From Ktedonobacter sp. SOSP1-85 (GTDB lineage Bacteria > Chloroflexota > Ktedonobacteria > Ktedonobacterales > Ktedonobacteraceae): a DNA stretch of 64,000 bases. The notes beneath the pieces were generated by a model. It searched no databases. It was not told the origin of the DNA and worked only from the letters and a program-made list of their open reading frames with translations. A program made the translations under genes and the position numbers. The stretch lies in NCBI RefSeq assembly GCF_016587415.1, contig NZ_BNJI01000001.1:2457501-2521500 (forward strand), in the 5' to 3' direction. This document shows, piece by piece, positions 16,089 to 25,231 of the stretch (positions are counted from its first letter, which is position 1; every line of letters starts with the position of its first letter).

Positions 16089-18872
16089 CTATTGAAGAGA
16101 GAAACGCCCCTCGATTCCACTCTCCATCTGAATATAACCATCATTTGAGACATGTAAAATCACAACGGCCTTATCCACCGGATTGCCGTTAGGGTCAAAG
16201 CTAATCTGTCCACTTACGCCTTGAAAGGCATGAGAGCCACTGATCTGGGCCAGGCCATTCTTCAGGTCAACCGGCGTGATCTGCGTCTTGCCCGTCTTCA
16301 AGATATTCTCCGCCCCCTTCAGCAGTGTCGTCATCGCATCATATGAGAGCATAACATCGCTGGTCGGACGTGTATATCCATAGGCTGACGGTGGGGGATT
16401 GCCGCTGGGATTATACGTCGCGCTATAAGCCGCGAAGAAGCCTGGGGTCTGATCTCCCTTGCCAAGCACCGACCACTCATCCGGGTAGGCCAGCGCGGTA
16501 AAGCGCAGCCGGTTAAAGCCAGCACGCGCGCTAGAGGTATAGCCATTAAGTTCATAGAGCGCATCGCCACCCATAACCTGGATATTTCCCGCAGGCAGAT
16601 TCAGCAGGAGAACGTTCACATCAGCCGAGTGCCCCGCGAAGTAGATCACATCGGGATGTGTCGCCAGCACCCCTGGCAAAGCCTTTATGATCGATGCTCC
16701 GTTACTAGTGGTATAACGTGCCTCGGTGGCAAGCTTATTGCCATCACTTTGCCACTGGCGCTCAAAGTCTTGAGCCAGGCTCTGACTATAGGATTCAGCC
16801 ACGTCCACAAACACCGCCACGCTCTTCGCGTGCAGCGTGTTCGCTACATACCTTGCACCCGCGATAGCCTCCGCCTTGTTCGTCGGGGCAACGCGGAAGA
16901 AATAGGGCGAGATCCCGGTGAGCTGGTCACTGGTTGCCGTCGGTGAGAGGAGAGGGATATGCGCCTCACCCAATAGCTGCGCACCGCCGACCGCGCGCGA
17001 ACTAAAGGGCCAGCCCATGACTCCAACCACCGTCTTGTCGCTTGCCGCGATGTTCTTGATACGCTCGATTACCTGATTAATATACGTCGATTTACTGCCA
17101 GAGTTCGCAATAAGTAGCCGCACCTTGAGGCCCCCGCTCAGCTTAGCGCCATCATTAAACTCCTTTTGCGCCAGGTAGGCCCCCTGGAGGTTATCACGGC
17201 CCGCTCCCACCGATGAGCCATCACCCGAGAGCATAGTCGCGACAATCAAGGTAATATGGGGGATCGTCGCGACGCGCTGGTTCTCCAGGTAGATCAACGG
17301 CTCGGCATCTGAAGTAACTTGCGTCGATGCCTGGCTCCAGAGAGAGGTCGCGCCACCAATATCCCCCTGACGATAACGCTCCGCGGCCTGCGTCATCAAG
17401 CTCCCATTGGCCCGCCCCGTATCAAAGCTATAGCTTCCATCGCTCACACCAATCAATTCATTGCCTATTTGCGTCACGCCCAAACCAGCTTTATTCGGCT
17501 CCCTGGTTGTATGTTTACCCTGTAGCAAGCCCTGGTAGAAAAACACACCCCCACCAATCAAGAGGCAGACAAGCAAGAGGAGCAACAAGAAAAGCCACCA
17601 GGGCTGGCGACGACGGGGCTGCGGCTGTGGGCCCGTCCAGCCTGGCGTTGCTAATGGTTGTGGCATATAGGGGGAAGGGCCATATACAGGTGGCACAGGT
17701 GGCAGGACAGGCGGCGTGACACTTGTTCCCCCCTGCGGTGCCATGCGTACTGTCGGTGGGATCGCACCAGAAGCGCTCTGCCTCACTGGCGCTAGCCCAC
17801 CGCTCTGCCCCACTGGTGGTGTACCTACCGTAGTAGGCGCGGAGTAGGCAGGCAACGAACTTGAAGAGGTTGCACCATAGTGCCCCAGGCTATCCGAGAC
17901 GCCAAAGCGTTGCTGTAGAATCGAGACAAAGTCCTGACGCAGCGCCGTGGCGCTCTGGTAGCGCTGCGTCATATCGTTGAGCAGCGCCCGCGCCAATACG
18001 CGCTCAATATCAGGCGAGAGCTGTGGATTCAGGGTTCGTACAGGCGGATAGCTAAACGGCGCGTAGTGCCGGGGATCGCGATTTGTGAGCAAATGGTGTA
18101 GCGTAGCCCCCAAAGCATACAGATCAGAACGAGGATCGGCGTTCCCCTGATACTGCTCTGGAGGTGCATACCCAGGCGTTCCCAGCGCGGTCGTTTGCTT
18201 ACGCTGGGCGTTACGCATCACCTCCGCGCGTGCGATGCCGAAATCGACCAGGTGCGCCTTCTTATCTTTACTCCCGATTATGATGTTGGCGGGTTTGATG
18301 TCGCGATGTACGATGGGGGGCGTCTGTTGGCTCAGGTAATCGAGCACATCCAGCACCTCCAACGCATAAATCAAGACATCGCGCTCTTTCAATGGCTGGT
18401 TCAGACGCGTAATCCGTTCCTCCAGCGTCTCCCCTTCCACATACTCCTGAACCATAAAATAGCGCGATCCCTCTTGAAAGTGATCGGTCACATTAGGAAT
18501 AAGCGGATGATCTATATGCGCAAGCATCGCCACTTCGCGCTTGAAATTGCGCACGTCATCCTGGAAGCGGGCATCATCCGTCGAATCTGAAATAAGCTCT
18601 TTAATCACGACCGGTTTATCGTCCAGGCGATTGTCCGTTGCCTGGACTGCTGCCCCCATGCCTCCCTCGCCCAGCACTTTCTTGACGAGATAACGCCCGC
18701 CCTGTAGCCGCATACCCGACAATAACGTATGAGCGACGGTGGAAAATCCGCCAGAAGCAGGGACAGTGGGCGCATCTGAGGTAGAGGATTGCGTTTGCAA
18801 CCGTTGACCACATGCGCTACAGAAACGTATTCCCTCACGCACAGGTGCTTTACAATTTGGACATTCAGTCAT
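16089..18872 (-). CDS. Ser/Thr protein kinase fused to an extracellular receptor domain (copy B)
   Basis: 927 residues, same architecture as the downstream gene: N-terminal zinc ribbon (CPNC, CSAC), kinase with GEGGMG, VIKELI, VHRDIKPANI and LVDFGIARA, Pro-rich linker, one membrane helix (about 420-442), and an extracellular type 1 binding domain with GVMGWPFSSRA and YFFRVAPTNKAEA. All catalytic residues are present in both copies. The pair arose by tandem duplication: kinase and receptor parts remain close while the linkers differ. A gap of about 185 bp with no palindrome separates them, so they may be cotranscribed. The ligand is unknown. Confidence 0.92.
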   Translation of the reverse strand: MTECPNCKAPVREGIRFCSACGQRLQTQSSTSDAPTVPASGGFSTVAHTLLSGMRLQGGRYLVKKVLGEGGMGAAVQATDNRLDDKPVVIKELISDSTDDARFQDDVRNFKREVAMLAHIDHPLIPNVTDHFQEGSRYFMVQEYVEGETLEERITRLNQPLKERDVLIYALEVLDVLDYLSQQTPPIVHRDIKPANIIIGSKDKKAHLVDFGIARAEVMRNAQRKQTTALGTPGYAPPEQYQGNADPRSDLYALGATLHHLLTNRDPRHYAPFSYPPVRTLNPQLSPDIERVLARALLNDMTQRYQSATALRQDFVSILQQRFGVSDSLGHYGATSSSSLPAYSAPTTVGTPPVGQSGGLAPVRQSASGAIPPTVRMAPQGGTSVTPPVLPPVPPVYGPSPYMPQPLATPGWTGPQPQPRRRQPWWLFLLLLLLVCLLIGGGVFFYQGLLQGKHTTREPNKAGLGVTQIGNELIGVSDGSYSFDTGRANGSLMTQAAERYRQGDIGGATSLWSQASTQVTSDAEPLIYLENQRVATIPHITLIVATMLSGDGSSVGAGRDNLQGAYLAQKEFNDGAKLSGGLKVRLLIANSGSKSTYINQVIERIKNIAASDKTVVGVMGWPFSSRAVGGAQLLGEAHIPLLSPTATSDQLTGISPYFFRVAPTNKAEAIAGARYVANTLHAKSVAVFVDVAESYSQSLAQDFERQWQSDGNKLATEARYTTSNGASIIKALPGVLATHPDVIYFAGHSADVNVLLLNLPAGNIQVMGGDALYELNGYTSSARAGFNRLRFTALAYPDEWSVLGKGDQTPGFFAAYSATYNPSGNPPPSAYGYTRPTSDVMLSYDAMTTLLKGAENILKTGKTQITPVDLKNGLAQISGSHAFQGVSGQISFDPNGNPVDKAVVILHVSNDGYIQMESGIEGRFSLQ

Positions 18873-19048
18873 ACCTGGCAGTTTCCTCCCTGACCAATCT
18901 TTGAGGGCTTTTTACTTTATGCCAACGCACCTATTTTCATAAAATTGCACTTAAGCCAATAAAATAAAAATCGCTACTAAAGCCTTTGTTGTTTCTCTCA
19001 ATCTATATACGTATTCTGTTTTACAAAGTTTAGCAAGAATATTTAATA

Positions 19049-19120
19049 TAAGTAAAGAGGAGGGATGGGCATGTGGCGGGGCAATTGCCCCGCCACATGC
19101 CCATCCCTCCTCTTTACTTA
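19049..19120. terminator. 72-bp perfect palindrome without loop
   Basis: Arms 19049-19084 and 19085-19120, 36 bp each, no spacer and no mismatch. It lies 28 bp after the stop of the gene at 19149. It would extrude as a cruciform or fold as a very stable hairpin in RNA. It has no tag. Confidence 0.85.
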
Positions 19121-19148
19121 GAGCTATCTCCCCACTCCTTGAAATGCG

Positions 19149-19619
19149 CTAGAGGTGCTGGCATCGCAGAGAGATAATGCCAGGCGCAAAATGATTGGCT
19201 TTTTGCAGATACTCCTCTTCGTTCGCTTCAATCATCAGTTTGTGCATTACCACGACATCGCCATCGGGGAGGGGCTCAGTTGGCTGCAAACACAACTCCA
19301 TAACCGCGCAGCCTCGCTCATAGACCTTTACCAGGCCGCCGGAGCCAGGTATACGGTAAATGCGGCTATCATACGATGGACTCGATACCTCGAGATAGCC
19401 ACATTTTATGAGCTGTTGATACTGGCCCTCTGAGAGCATCTCCTGGAGCAGGGCCTTCGCTCTGCTCTCAGCCGAGAGATGCTCGCTTACTGTCTCGCGT
19501 AAACGTCCCACCCGTCCGTCAGGCGACTGCGACAGGTAATAGATCGCCAGTAGGAGAAACAGCAGCCAGATGCCGAGAAACAAACTCAGCGTTTCCAACA
19601 TAAGCAGTTCTCTCCTCAC
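19149..19619 (-). CDS. hypothetical protein with N-terminal membrane anchor
   Basis: Not recognised. 156 residues. One hydrophobic helix (about 8-28, LSLFLGIWLLFLLLAIYYLS) anchors a soluble domain. The rest is mixed alpha/beta without metal or catalytic motifs that can be named; the C-terminal part mentions repeated acidic stretches (IEANEEEYLQK). The start at 19619 overlaps the upstream gene's stop by four bases (ATGA-type), so the two are cotranslated. A start at 19601 (MLETLSLF) is the alternative. Confidence 0.65.
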   Translation of the reverse strand: MRRELLMLETLSLFLGIWLLFLLLAIYYLSQSPDGRVGRLRETVSEHLSAESRAKALLQEMLSEGQYQQLIKCGYLEVSSPSYDSRIYRIPGSGGLVKVYERGCAVMELCLQPTEPLPDGDVVVMHKLMIEANEEEYLQKANHFAPGIISLRCQHL

Positions 19620-19861
19620 CCACCGACGACACGCGGCACGAGAACGATCTGCTCTGCGGTATGGTCAAACTTATCAATACGCTCTACAGGACCTGACTCG
19701 ACAACTTTGAATGCAGTTGCGCCACGTACACGCGCTTCTTCGAAGATGCGTTCCGCCTCATGTACGGCAGCCAACGCTTCGGGATCATTCGCTTCAACTT
19801 TTTTGGGGTCCCACATGATGCGATCATCACCACGACGAGACATGATCCTTAGCATACCCAC
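19616..19861 (-). CDS. small conserved-looking hypothetical protein
   Basis: Not recognised. I place the start at GTG 19861, seven bases after AAGGAG; an ATG six bases further is also possible. The frame is open further upstream but without a ribosome site. The 81-residue product is soluble, with a basic start (SRRGDDRIMWDPKK), a helical centre (PEALAAVHEAERIFEEARVR) and a strand-rich end (EQIVLVPRVVGG). First gene of a two-gene unit with the membrane-anchored protein, whose start overlaps its stop. Confidence 0.6.
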   Translation of the reverse strand: MGMLRIMSRRGDDRIMWDPKKVEANDPEALAAVHEAERIFEEARVRGATAFKVVESGPVERIDKFDHTAEQIVLVPRVVGG

Positions 19862-20105
19862 AGTCGGTCTCCTTCTCCTGATGAAAAGCAAGTACAGTAC
19901 CGCGCATTTTTCCTGGCATTTGCTGCTGCCAAGAAACACGATGGGATAACTTGAGAATAACACGCGAAATACCACGCGTCAAGGGTTCCTCCAGCAATCT
20001 CTCCTCTTTCGCCTTTTGTCTACCCAATAACGAAAACGTGCCAATTCACGCCCTCAAATTTCCCTTCACCTCTATTATAAATCCTCTCCCCATAGCAATC
20101 AGGCA

Positions 20106-20150
20106 TGGTAGTGTGATGCGGATTGGCTGCCAATCCGCATCACACTACCA
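20106..20150. terminator. 21-bp palindrome after histidine kinase-like gene (tagged)
   Basis: Perfect arms 20106-20126 and 20130-20150, loop ctg. The rest of 19862-20195 shows no gene. Confidence 0.7.
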
Positions 20151-20158
20151 AACATAAC

Positions 20159-20172
20159 GAGCGCCACAGGCG
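20159..20172 (+). repeat. palindrome tag, site 3 (GAGCGCCACAGGCG)
   Basis: Eight bases right of the palindrome, reading outward, and about 25 bases from the stop of the opposing gene. Confidence 0.5.
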
Positions 20173-20195
20173 TAAGAGGACAAGCACATCCTCGC

Positions 20196-21428
20196 TCAGG
20201 ATAAGACGATGGGCAGGCGCGCCACCAACGCGCATCGCCCACCAGCGCGCTCCTCCTGAATCAAAACGCCACCATGCTGCTCTATAATCAGGCGAGCAAT
20301 GGCGAGGGCACGTAGCGTTTCGGAAGCGAGAACCCCCTTCTCACTCTCCTGGGTCTCCTGGTGATCTCCCAGTGGACCCTCTAACTCCAGGTGCAGCCAG
20401 CGCCCATTTTCCTCTGGTCTATCTCCCTCAATTGGTGTTTCACTCTCAGCCTCCACAGAGGCTAGCAGAAGCAACTGATCTTGGGGTCGGGCCTGTGCCA
20501 CGAGATAGGAGAAAAAGTTGCGTAGGACCTGCTGAAGACGGATGGGATCGGCATATATAGGCGGCAAGTCCGCCACCAGCTGCGTGCTAACCTGGATCTC
20601 CGCATCTTCAAGCGTCAACTCCAGATCTTCAAGCGCATTCGTCACTAGCTCGGAAAGGTGTGTTACCTGTTTGCGAAGCCGCAATTGGCCAGTGTTCGCG
20701 CGCCCCAGCAGGAGTAGATCCTCAAGCAAAGCATATAAATATTCACTTCCTACACGCGCACGTTGCATAAACTCACGCTGCTGCTCGCTTAACTCGCCAC
20801 CTACTCCACTTAACGAGAGATCCAGGTATCCATTTATCGCGTTCAAGGGAGAGCGTAACTCATGCGCGAGCCTGGAAAGGAAGCGTACCTCACCCTCTTG
20901 CTGGTGTCGCTGCGAGGCGAGAAGCGCGAGCGCCGTGGCGGACAATTCCCCCAGGCGCGCACCCACAGTGATCTCATCGTCTACCAGGCACCGAGTGTAC
21001 CTCAAGGCCAGCAAGCCTTGAAGCCGTCCACGTGCCTCTAAAGGGAAGACGCCGAGCGTCTTCTCCTGGCTTCCCTTCACCAGGCTAGTCACGGGTTCCC
21101 TCAGTGCTACCGCTCGTGCCAGAAGCTCTTCTTCAGCCATCAGACACGCTGCCCGCTCGGCTGATAAGACCTCAACTCTGACCGATGGAGCGTTGGTAGT
21201 GCTCTCGGCAGCCGCCAGGGTCGCCAGAAACGAAGGGTGCGCCTGTCCATCAAGGCCATAACTATAGATATACAAATGAGCCTGTTCACAAGCTACCAGG
21301 GACTGTGCCTCGCGCAGAATCGCCTCGTAGATAGGCTCAGGCTCACTTTCGGTATTGATCACACGGGCCAGGCGCGCCAATCCCGCCGACAGTTTCCCCT
21401 CATACTCAGTAGAAATGGGCGTCGTCAT
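20196..21428 (-). CDS. GAF-type histidine kinase-like protein with degenerate ATPase domain
   Basis: 410 residues, no membrane helix. An N-terminal GAF-like sensor region (about 10-175) is followed by an intact dimerisation/H-box with phospho-acceptor His (RLAHELRSPLNAINGY, about 200-215). The ATP-binding part (about 300-410) is eroded: the N-box reads NFFSYLVAQ where N-x-x-x-N is expected, and the D-x-G-x-G and G-x-G-x-G boxes cannot be found. It may therefore be a phosphotransfer partner or a pseudokinase that acts through dimerisation. No response regulator is adjacent in the same operon. It lies 194 bp downstream of the two-component genes. Confidence 0.8.
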   Translation of the reverse strand: MTTPISTEYEGKLSAGLARLARVINTESEPEPIYEAILREAQSLVACEQAHLYIYSYGLDGQAHPSFLATLAAAESTTNAPSVRVEVLSAERAACLMAEEELLARAVALREPVTSLVKGSQEKTLGVFPLEARGRLQGLLALRYTRCLVDDEITVGARLGELSATALALLASQRHQQEGEVRFLSRLAHELRSPLNAINGYLDLSLSGVGGELSEQQREFMQRARVGSEYLYALLEDLLLLGRANTGQLRLRKQVTHLSELVTNALEDLELTLEDAEIQVSTQLVADLPPIYADPIRLQQVLRNFFSYLVAQARPQDQLLLLASVEAESETPIEGDRPEENGRWLHLELEGPLGDHQETQESEKGVLASETLRALAIARLIIEQHGGVLIQEERAGGRCALVARLPIVLS

Positions 21429-21533
21429 ACTTTATCCTGAAACTAATCGACACACAAACATATGCTATAACATGGTTTTTCACAGTATATCATTATCAGT
21501 CCACCCATCAGGATAATTGACACGTCTCGTGGG

Positions 21534-21622
21534 ATTGTAGGGTCCAAGCTGGCTTGGACTCTCCCGCTGGAGGAAGTGCTCTGCTGGCGGGCAAAAGTCC
21601 AAGCCAGCTTGGACCCTACAAT
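21534..21622. repeat. inverted repeat built of two copies of the 26-bp dispersed repeat
   Basis: Arms 21534-21560 and 21596-21622 (27 bp, perfect) flank a 35-base centre. Each arm is itself palindromic. The right arm ends at the base before the stop codon of the histidine kinase gene, so the element can act as its terminator. A single arm recurs at 9910-9935. Confidence 0.85.
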
Positions 21623-23329
21623 TTATTGGGAGGGAGGGCCGCCAGGTTGGGATGTCGCCAGCAGGCCAATTTTCTGGAGGGGTTGCGTAGTGGCGTCGGC
21701 AAAGGAGGGCTGGCCAGCGGCTACCAGGGGCAAAGTAAAGATAATACGCGCCCCCATGCCAGGGGCGTTCTCGGCCCAGACACGCCCTCCATGGGCCTCG
21801 ACAATCGCGCGCACAATAGAAAGCCCCAGACCACTTCCCCCGCCTCCCTGTGCCTGGCGTGAACCATCGATGCGATAGAAGCGTTCGAAGATGCGCGCAA
21901 GCAACTCAGAGGGGATGCCCTTACCAGTATCGGTGACTGAGATCAGCAACTCGGCTCCCCGCACCTGAGCATCGACCACGACCTGCCCTCCCGACGGCGT
22001 ATGTTGGAGCGCATTGTCACAGAGATTGGAGACAACACGCGTGATCATATCCGCATCCGCCTCGACCTGGGGAAGTTCAAAGGAGATATTATTCAACGGT
22101 TCCACATCCACACGCTCAAATTCGGGGGCCAGGACCGCTATCGCCTCATCGACCAGGGCCGCCATCCGTAGCGAGGTGCGTTGTGGGTGGAGGGCCCCCG
22201 CCTCTACCTTGGCCATGACATGCAAGTCCTTCACCAGGCGCCGCAGGCGTAGCGTTTCACGTACAATGATACGCCCCGTCGCCTCGTAATCCTCGCGGCT
22301 CTGGTTAATCCCATCGACCATAGCCTCGCCCAGGCCCGCGATGGCGGTGAGCGGCGTCGCCAGGTCATGGGTAATATTCATGATCAGCTCGCGGCGCCAG
22401 AGTTCCTGTTCGCGCAGGGCCTCCACGTCCTGGTGCAACTGAGAGGCCATTTCATTGAATGTAGTTGCCAGCTCGCCCAGTTCGCCCATCGCCTGCCCCT
22501 GTACACGGACATTATAGTCGCCTACGGCCATCTGGCGTGTCGCGATCGTCATTTTTTCCAGCGGTCGCGTAATCGTACGCGCGAAGAGGATGGCCCCTAG
22601 CGCAGCCAGCAGAGCCACCACGACCAGCGCCAGCAGCATCACACTCCCCACATTTGAGATGTATAGTGGCAAAGACTGCTCTACAGTCGAACGGGGGGCG
22701 ACAAAAAGCACACCCACAACCTCGTGGTGTGAGTCCCCATCAGCGAAGAGTGGCCGCATAATAAAGGATTGTGGCAACAATTTGTTACCTAGAGTATCTG
22801 TGACGGTGTCACCATTCTGCGCCTGGGCAAGATCATTGCGGAACCGGGTAATATCGCTGCCCTTCTGGCTAGGATCCAGGTACTTGGTAATAAAGGCATA
22901 GATGGCACGTATCTGCGCGGTACGCATCAGTTGTTTGGATGACACTTTTGACTGCGTAGGATAGGCGATTCGATTGTTTGCTCCCAACACCACATTCACA
23001 AAGGTCTGGTCTTGTAAGTTCTTCAAGGGCGCGACTGGTAGCGTCATCACAGAAGCTTTTTGTAGGGCGGCGGCGCTGGTCTCGCCAATACTGAGTTGAT
23101 GACTATATTCACGCCCAATCTGTTGGGCACGGGTCTCCGATAGCTCATTCAACTGCGTTTTCTGGTCACTATCATAGTAGTAAAGTATAGCCAGAATCGC
23201 CGTTGCCACCAGCAGGATCATCGCCAGCATCGTGACCCCAACCGATCCCAGGGCCAGGCGCCAGCGAATACTCTGCCACCAGCGCATACGTTTCTGCGTC
23301 ATCGCTCTCTCCCGATACTGCTCAAACAA
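21623..23329 (-). CDS. membrane sensor histidine kinase (OmpR-type partner)
   Basis: 568 residues. Two membrane helices (about 26-50 and 228-252) enclose an extracytoplasmic sensor domain. A HAMP linker follows (about 255-305), then HisKA with H-box NITHDLATPLTAIAGL, and a complete HATPase domain with N-box NLCDNALQHTP, D-box DTGKGIP and G-box GSGLGLSIV. It is a functional-looking bifunctional kinase. Its gene begins 14 bp after the response regulator gene, so they form one operon and presumably one phosphorelay. The signal is unknown. Confidence 0.95.
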   Translation of the reverse strand: MFEQYRERAMTQKRMRWWQSIRWRLALGSVGVTMLAMILLVATAILAILYYYDSDQKTQLNELSETRAQQIGREYSHQLSIGETSAAALQKASVMTLPVAPLKNLQDQTFVNVVLGANNRIAYPTQSKVSSKQLMRTAQIRAIYAFITKYLDPSQKGSDITRFRNDLAQAQNGDTVTDTLGNKLLPQSFIMRPLFADGDSHHEVVGVLFVAPRSTVEQSLPLYISNVGSVMLLALVVVALLAALGAILFARTITRPLEKMTIATRQMAVGDYNVRVQGQAMGELGELATTFNEMASQLHQDVEALREQELWRRELIMNITHDLATPLTAIAGLGEAMVDGINQSREDYEATGRIIVRETLRLRRLVKDLHVMAKVEAGALHPQRTSLRMAALVDEAIAVLAPEFERVDVEPLNNISFELPQVEADADMITRVVSNLCDNALQHTPSGGQVVVDAQVRGAELLISVTDTGKGIPSELLARIFERFYRIDGSRQAQGGGGSGLGLSIVRAIVEAHGGRVWAENAPGMGARIIFTLPLVAAGQPSFADATTQPLQKIGLLATSQPGGPPSQ

Positions 23330-23343
23330 GCGCGCTCTTTGTC

Positions 23344-24066
23344 CTAACGAGCACCCTTTATCTCAAAACGGTAGCCCACACGCCACACCGTCTTGATGTA
23401 GCGCTGCTGCTCTCCCGCCTCGATCTTCTTACGCAGGGCGCTAATATGCACATCGATGGTATGTCCATCGCCCAGATAGTCATAGCCCCAAACTTTGTTC
23501 ATCAATATCTCGCGTGTAAAGACCCGGTCGGGCGATTGGGCCATTAAAGCCAGGAGATCGAACTCGGTTGGTGTCAACGCAACCTCACGCCCCTGCACCT
23601 CCACTCGCCGTGCCAGCAGATCAACCGAGAGTCCTGGGAAGCGCAGAACCGACTTCTCATCCTCTTTCGTCGCCTTAGAAGCAGGCATAGTCTCCTGGCT
23701 CGATGGGATACGGCGTAGTATGGCGCGCACACGACTGACCAGCTCACGCGGGCTAAATGGTTTTAGCAAGTAGTCGTCCGCGCCCAATTCAAGGCCATTG
23801 ATGCGGTCGTCCTCGGCGCTACGCGCAGTCAACATCAGAATGGGGGTCTGTGACCAGGCCCGGATGCGCCGACAGACCTCAAAGCCATCGATGGCGGGCA
23901 ACATAATATCCAGGACCACCAGGTTGGGGTGCTCACGAGCATGCAACGCCAGGCCGTCGGCGCCATCGCGCGCGACAATGGTCAGGTAGCCCGCATCCTT
24001 AAGATAGAGGTTGAGTAAATGGATAATACCTTCTTCATCTTCAATGATCAAAATTTTCTGCGCCAT
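23344..24066 (-). CDS. OmpR/PhoB-family response regulator
   Basis: 240 residues. The receiver domain (1-120) has acidic pocket EDEEG, phospho-acceptor Asp in LVVLDIMLP, and Lys in LLKPFSP. The winged-helix DNA-binding domain (about 140-238) has LTPTEFDLLALMAQSPDRVFT (quoted in part: LTPTEFDLLALM) and DVHISALRKKIE. It is cotranscribed with the sensor kinase. A direct repeat TCAAGAT with an 11-bp period at 24179-24196 upstream is a candidate autoregulatory site. The gene is divergent from two related exported proteins, which are candidate targets. Confidence 0.96.
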   Translation of the reverse strand: MAQKILIIEDEEGIIHLLNLYLKDAGYLTIVARDGADGLALHAREHPNLVVLDIMLPAIDGFEVCRRIRAWSQTPILMLTARSAEDDRINGLELGADDYLLKPFSPRELVSRVRAILRRIPSSQETMPASKATKEDEKSVLRFPGLSVDLLARRVEVQGREVALTPTEFDLLALMAQSPDRVFTREILMNKVWGYDYLGDGHTIDVHISALRKKIEAGEQQRYIKTVWRVGYRFEIKGAR

Positions 24067-24178
24067 GGCTCTTTACTCCAAAACCCACCAGGCAATAGCC
24101 ACCATAATTCTTTCGCTTTACACAGTATCTTAGCATAGCCTCAACAGAAAAAAAGACCTTTTCATCCGCCCACGTGCA

Positions 24179-24196
24179 ATCTTGAGCAAATCTTGA
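24179..24196 (-). promoter_or_regulatory. direct repeat, candidate response-regulator site
   Basis: ATCTTGA at 24179-24185 and again at 24190-24196, 11 bp apart, one helical turn as in OmpR/PhoB-type tandem sites. It lies between the divergent regulator and exported-protein genes. Assignment is inference. Confidence 0.35.
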
Positions 24197-24254
24197 AACC
24201 CACAAGAGATTTTGTTCACCTTTGCGTCATAGAATATGCATGTATCAACTTATT

Positions 24255-24315
24255 GGTGGTATGGGATGTGGTATGGCATTGCCGCAGGCAATGCCATACC
24301 ACATCCCATACCACC
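24255..24315. repeat. 29-bp palindrome in a divergent region (tagged)
   Basis: Perfect arms 24255-24283 and 24287-24315 with centre gccGCAggc. It lies between the starts of two divergent genes (24066 minus, 24399 plus), so no transcript ends here and a terminator role does not fit. Confidence 0.85.
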
Positions 24316-24322
24316 CTGTAAA

Positions 24323-24335
24323 GCGTCGTAGGCGC
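24323..24335 (+). repeat. palindrome tag, site 4 (GCGTCGTAGGCGC)
   Basis: Seven bases right of the palindrome, reading outward, followed by TGAGAA as at site 10. Confidence 0.5.
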
Positions 24336-24398
24336 TGAGAACTCCTGATAAATAGCAAAGTAGATATACATAGGCTATCCAAAAAAGAGGTTTAAATC

Positions 24399-25070
24399 AT
24401 GAAGAAAACAATCTTTGTCGGCCTGGGGAGCCTGGCCCTTGTAGTCGCGGCTCTCTTTGGCGCGTTCTTCTTTACACCACTATCGGCATTCGCCAGTAGC
24501 GTTATCAACCAGGGCGCAACTACGACTACCAGCGATGCTACATATTGCCAGCAGTTTCAGCAAGATATGGCCAAGCGCCTGAACATCTCTGTTGATCAAC
24601 TCAAGAACGCACACCAGCAGAGCGCGTCGGATATCCTGGACCAGATGGTGAAAGATGGGAAAATCACCCAGGCTCAGGCAGATAAGCTCAAGCAGAACCT
24701 GGGCAAGCACCAGTGGTGTGGCTATAACGGGAAGGGCGCACAGTCATCAGCCGTTCGCCAGTACCTGGTACAGCATCGCACTGACCTGGTAAACGCACTC
24801 GCGAAAGATCTGAAACTGACCTCAGACCAGCTCACCAGCGATATCAAATCCGGCAAGACACTGGTCGATATCGCCAAGGCCCAGGGTGTCTCTGAGCAGG
24901 ACCTACAAAAAGACGTGCAGAATGCCGTGACGACCGTACTCAAACAAGGCGTCAGCCAGGGGCAGCTCACCCAGAGCGAGGTTGACCAATTCACAACCGC
25001 CATGGGCAAGCACCCCAACTACCTCAAGATAGTGATCAATCACGTTGGGAAGGGCAAAAAGACCAAATAA
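24399..25070 (+). CDS. exported helical protein with two related helical repeats
   Basis: 223 residues. A signal peptide or anchor (about 7-32, ending SAFASS) leads a secreted helical protein. Two segments share a pattern: a helix ending in sequential VDQL or SDQL, then a Gly-Lys-x-x-x-x-IA element, then QAQADKL or TQSEVDQF (about 55-105 and 130-205). A Cys pair (50 and 107) could form a disulfide. The function is not recognised. The gene is divergent from a two-component system and is followed by a canonical terminator. The C-terminal half resembles the end of the next gene's product. Confidence 0.75.
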   Translation: MKKTIFVGLGSLALVVAALFGAFFFTPLSAFASSVINQGATTTTSDATYCQQFQQDMAKRLNISVDQLKNAHQQSASDILDQMVKDGKITQAQADKLKQNLGKHQWCGYNGKGAQSSAVRQYLVQHRTDLVNALAKDLKLTSDQLTSDIKSGKTLVDIAKAQGVSEQDLQKDVQNAVTTVLKQGVSQGQLTQSEVDQFTTAMGKHPNYLKIVINHVGKGKKTK

Positions 25071-25114
25071 CCCACTTCCTTTGCTACCCATTCCTTAGTA
25101 ACCTTTTTCACGCG

Positions 25115-25146
25115 AGAGACCGGAGCTGTTCCGGTCTCTTTTTTGT
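25115..25146 (+). terminator. canonical rho-independent terminator
   Basis: AGAGACCGGA / TCCGGTCTCT stem of 10 bp, 5-base loop, then a T6 run. It is the standard short form, unlike the long palindromes elsewhere. Confidence 0.9.
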
Positions 25147-25231
25147 GACTACATACACTCAAATAATTCAATACGGCTCAGATTTATACTGAAAGAGAAC
25201 AGGCATCTACCTAGAGGAGAAGAGTCGTCTC

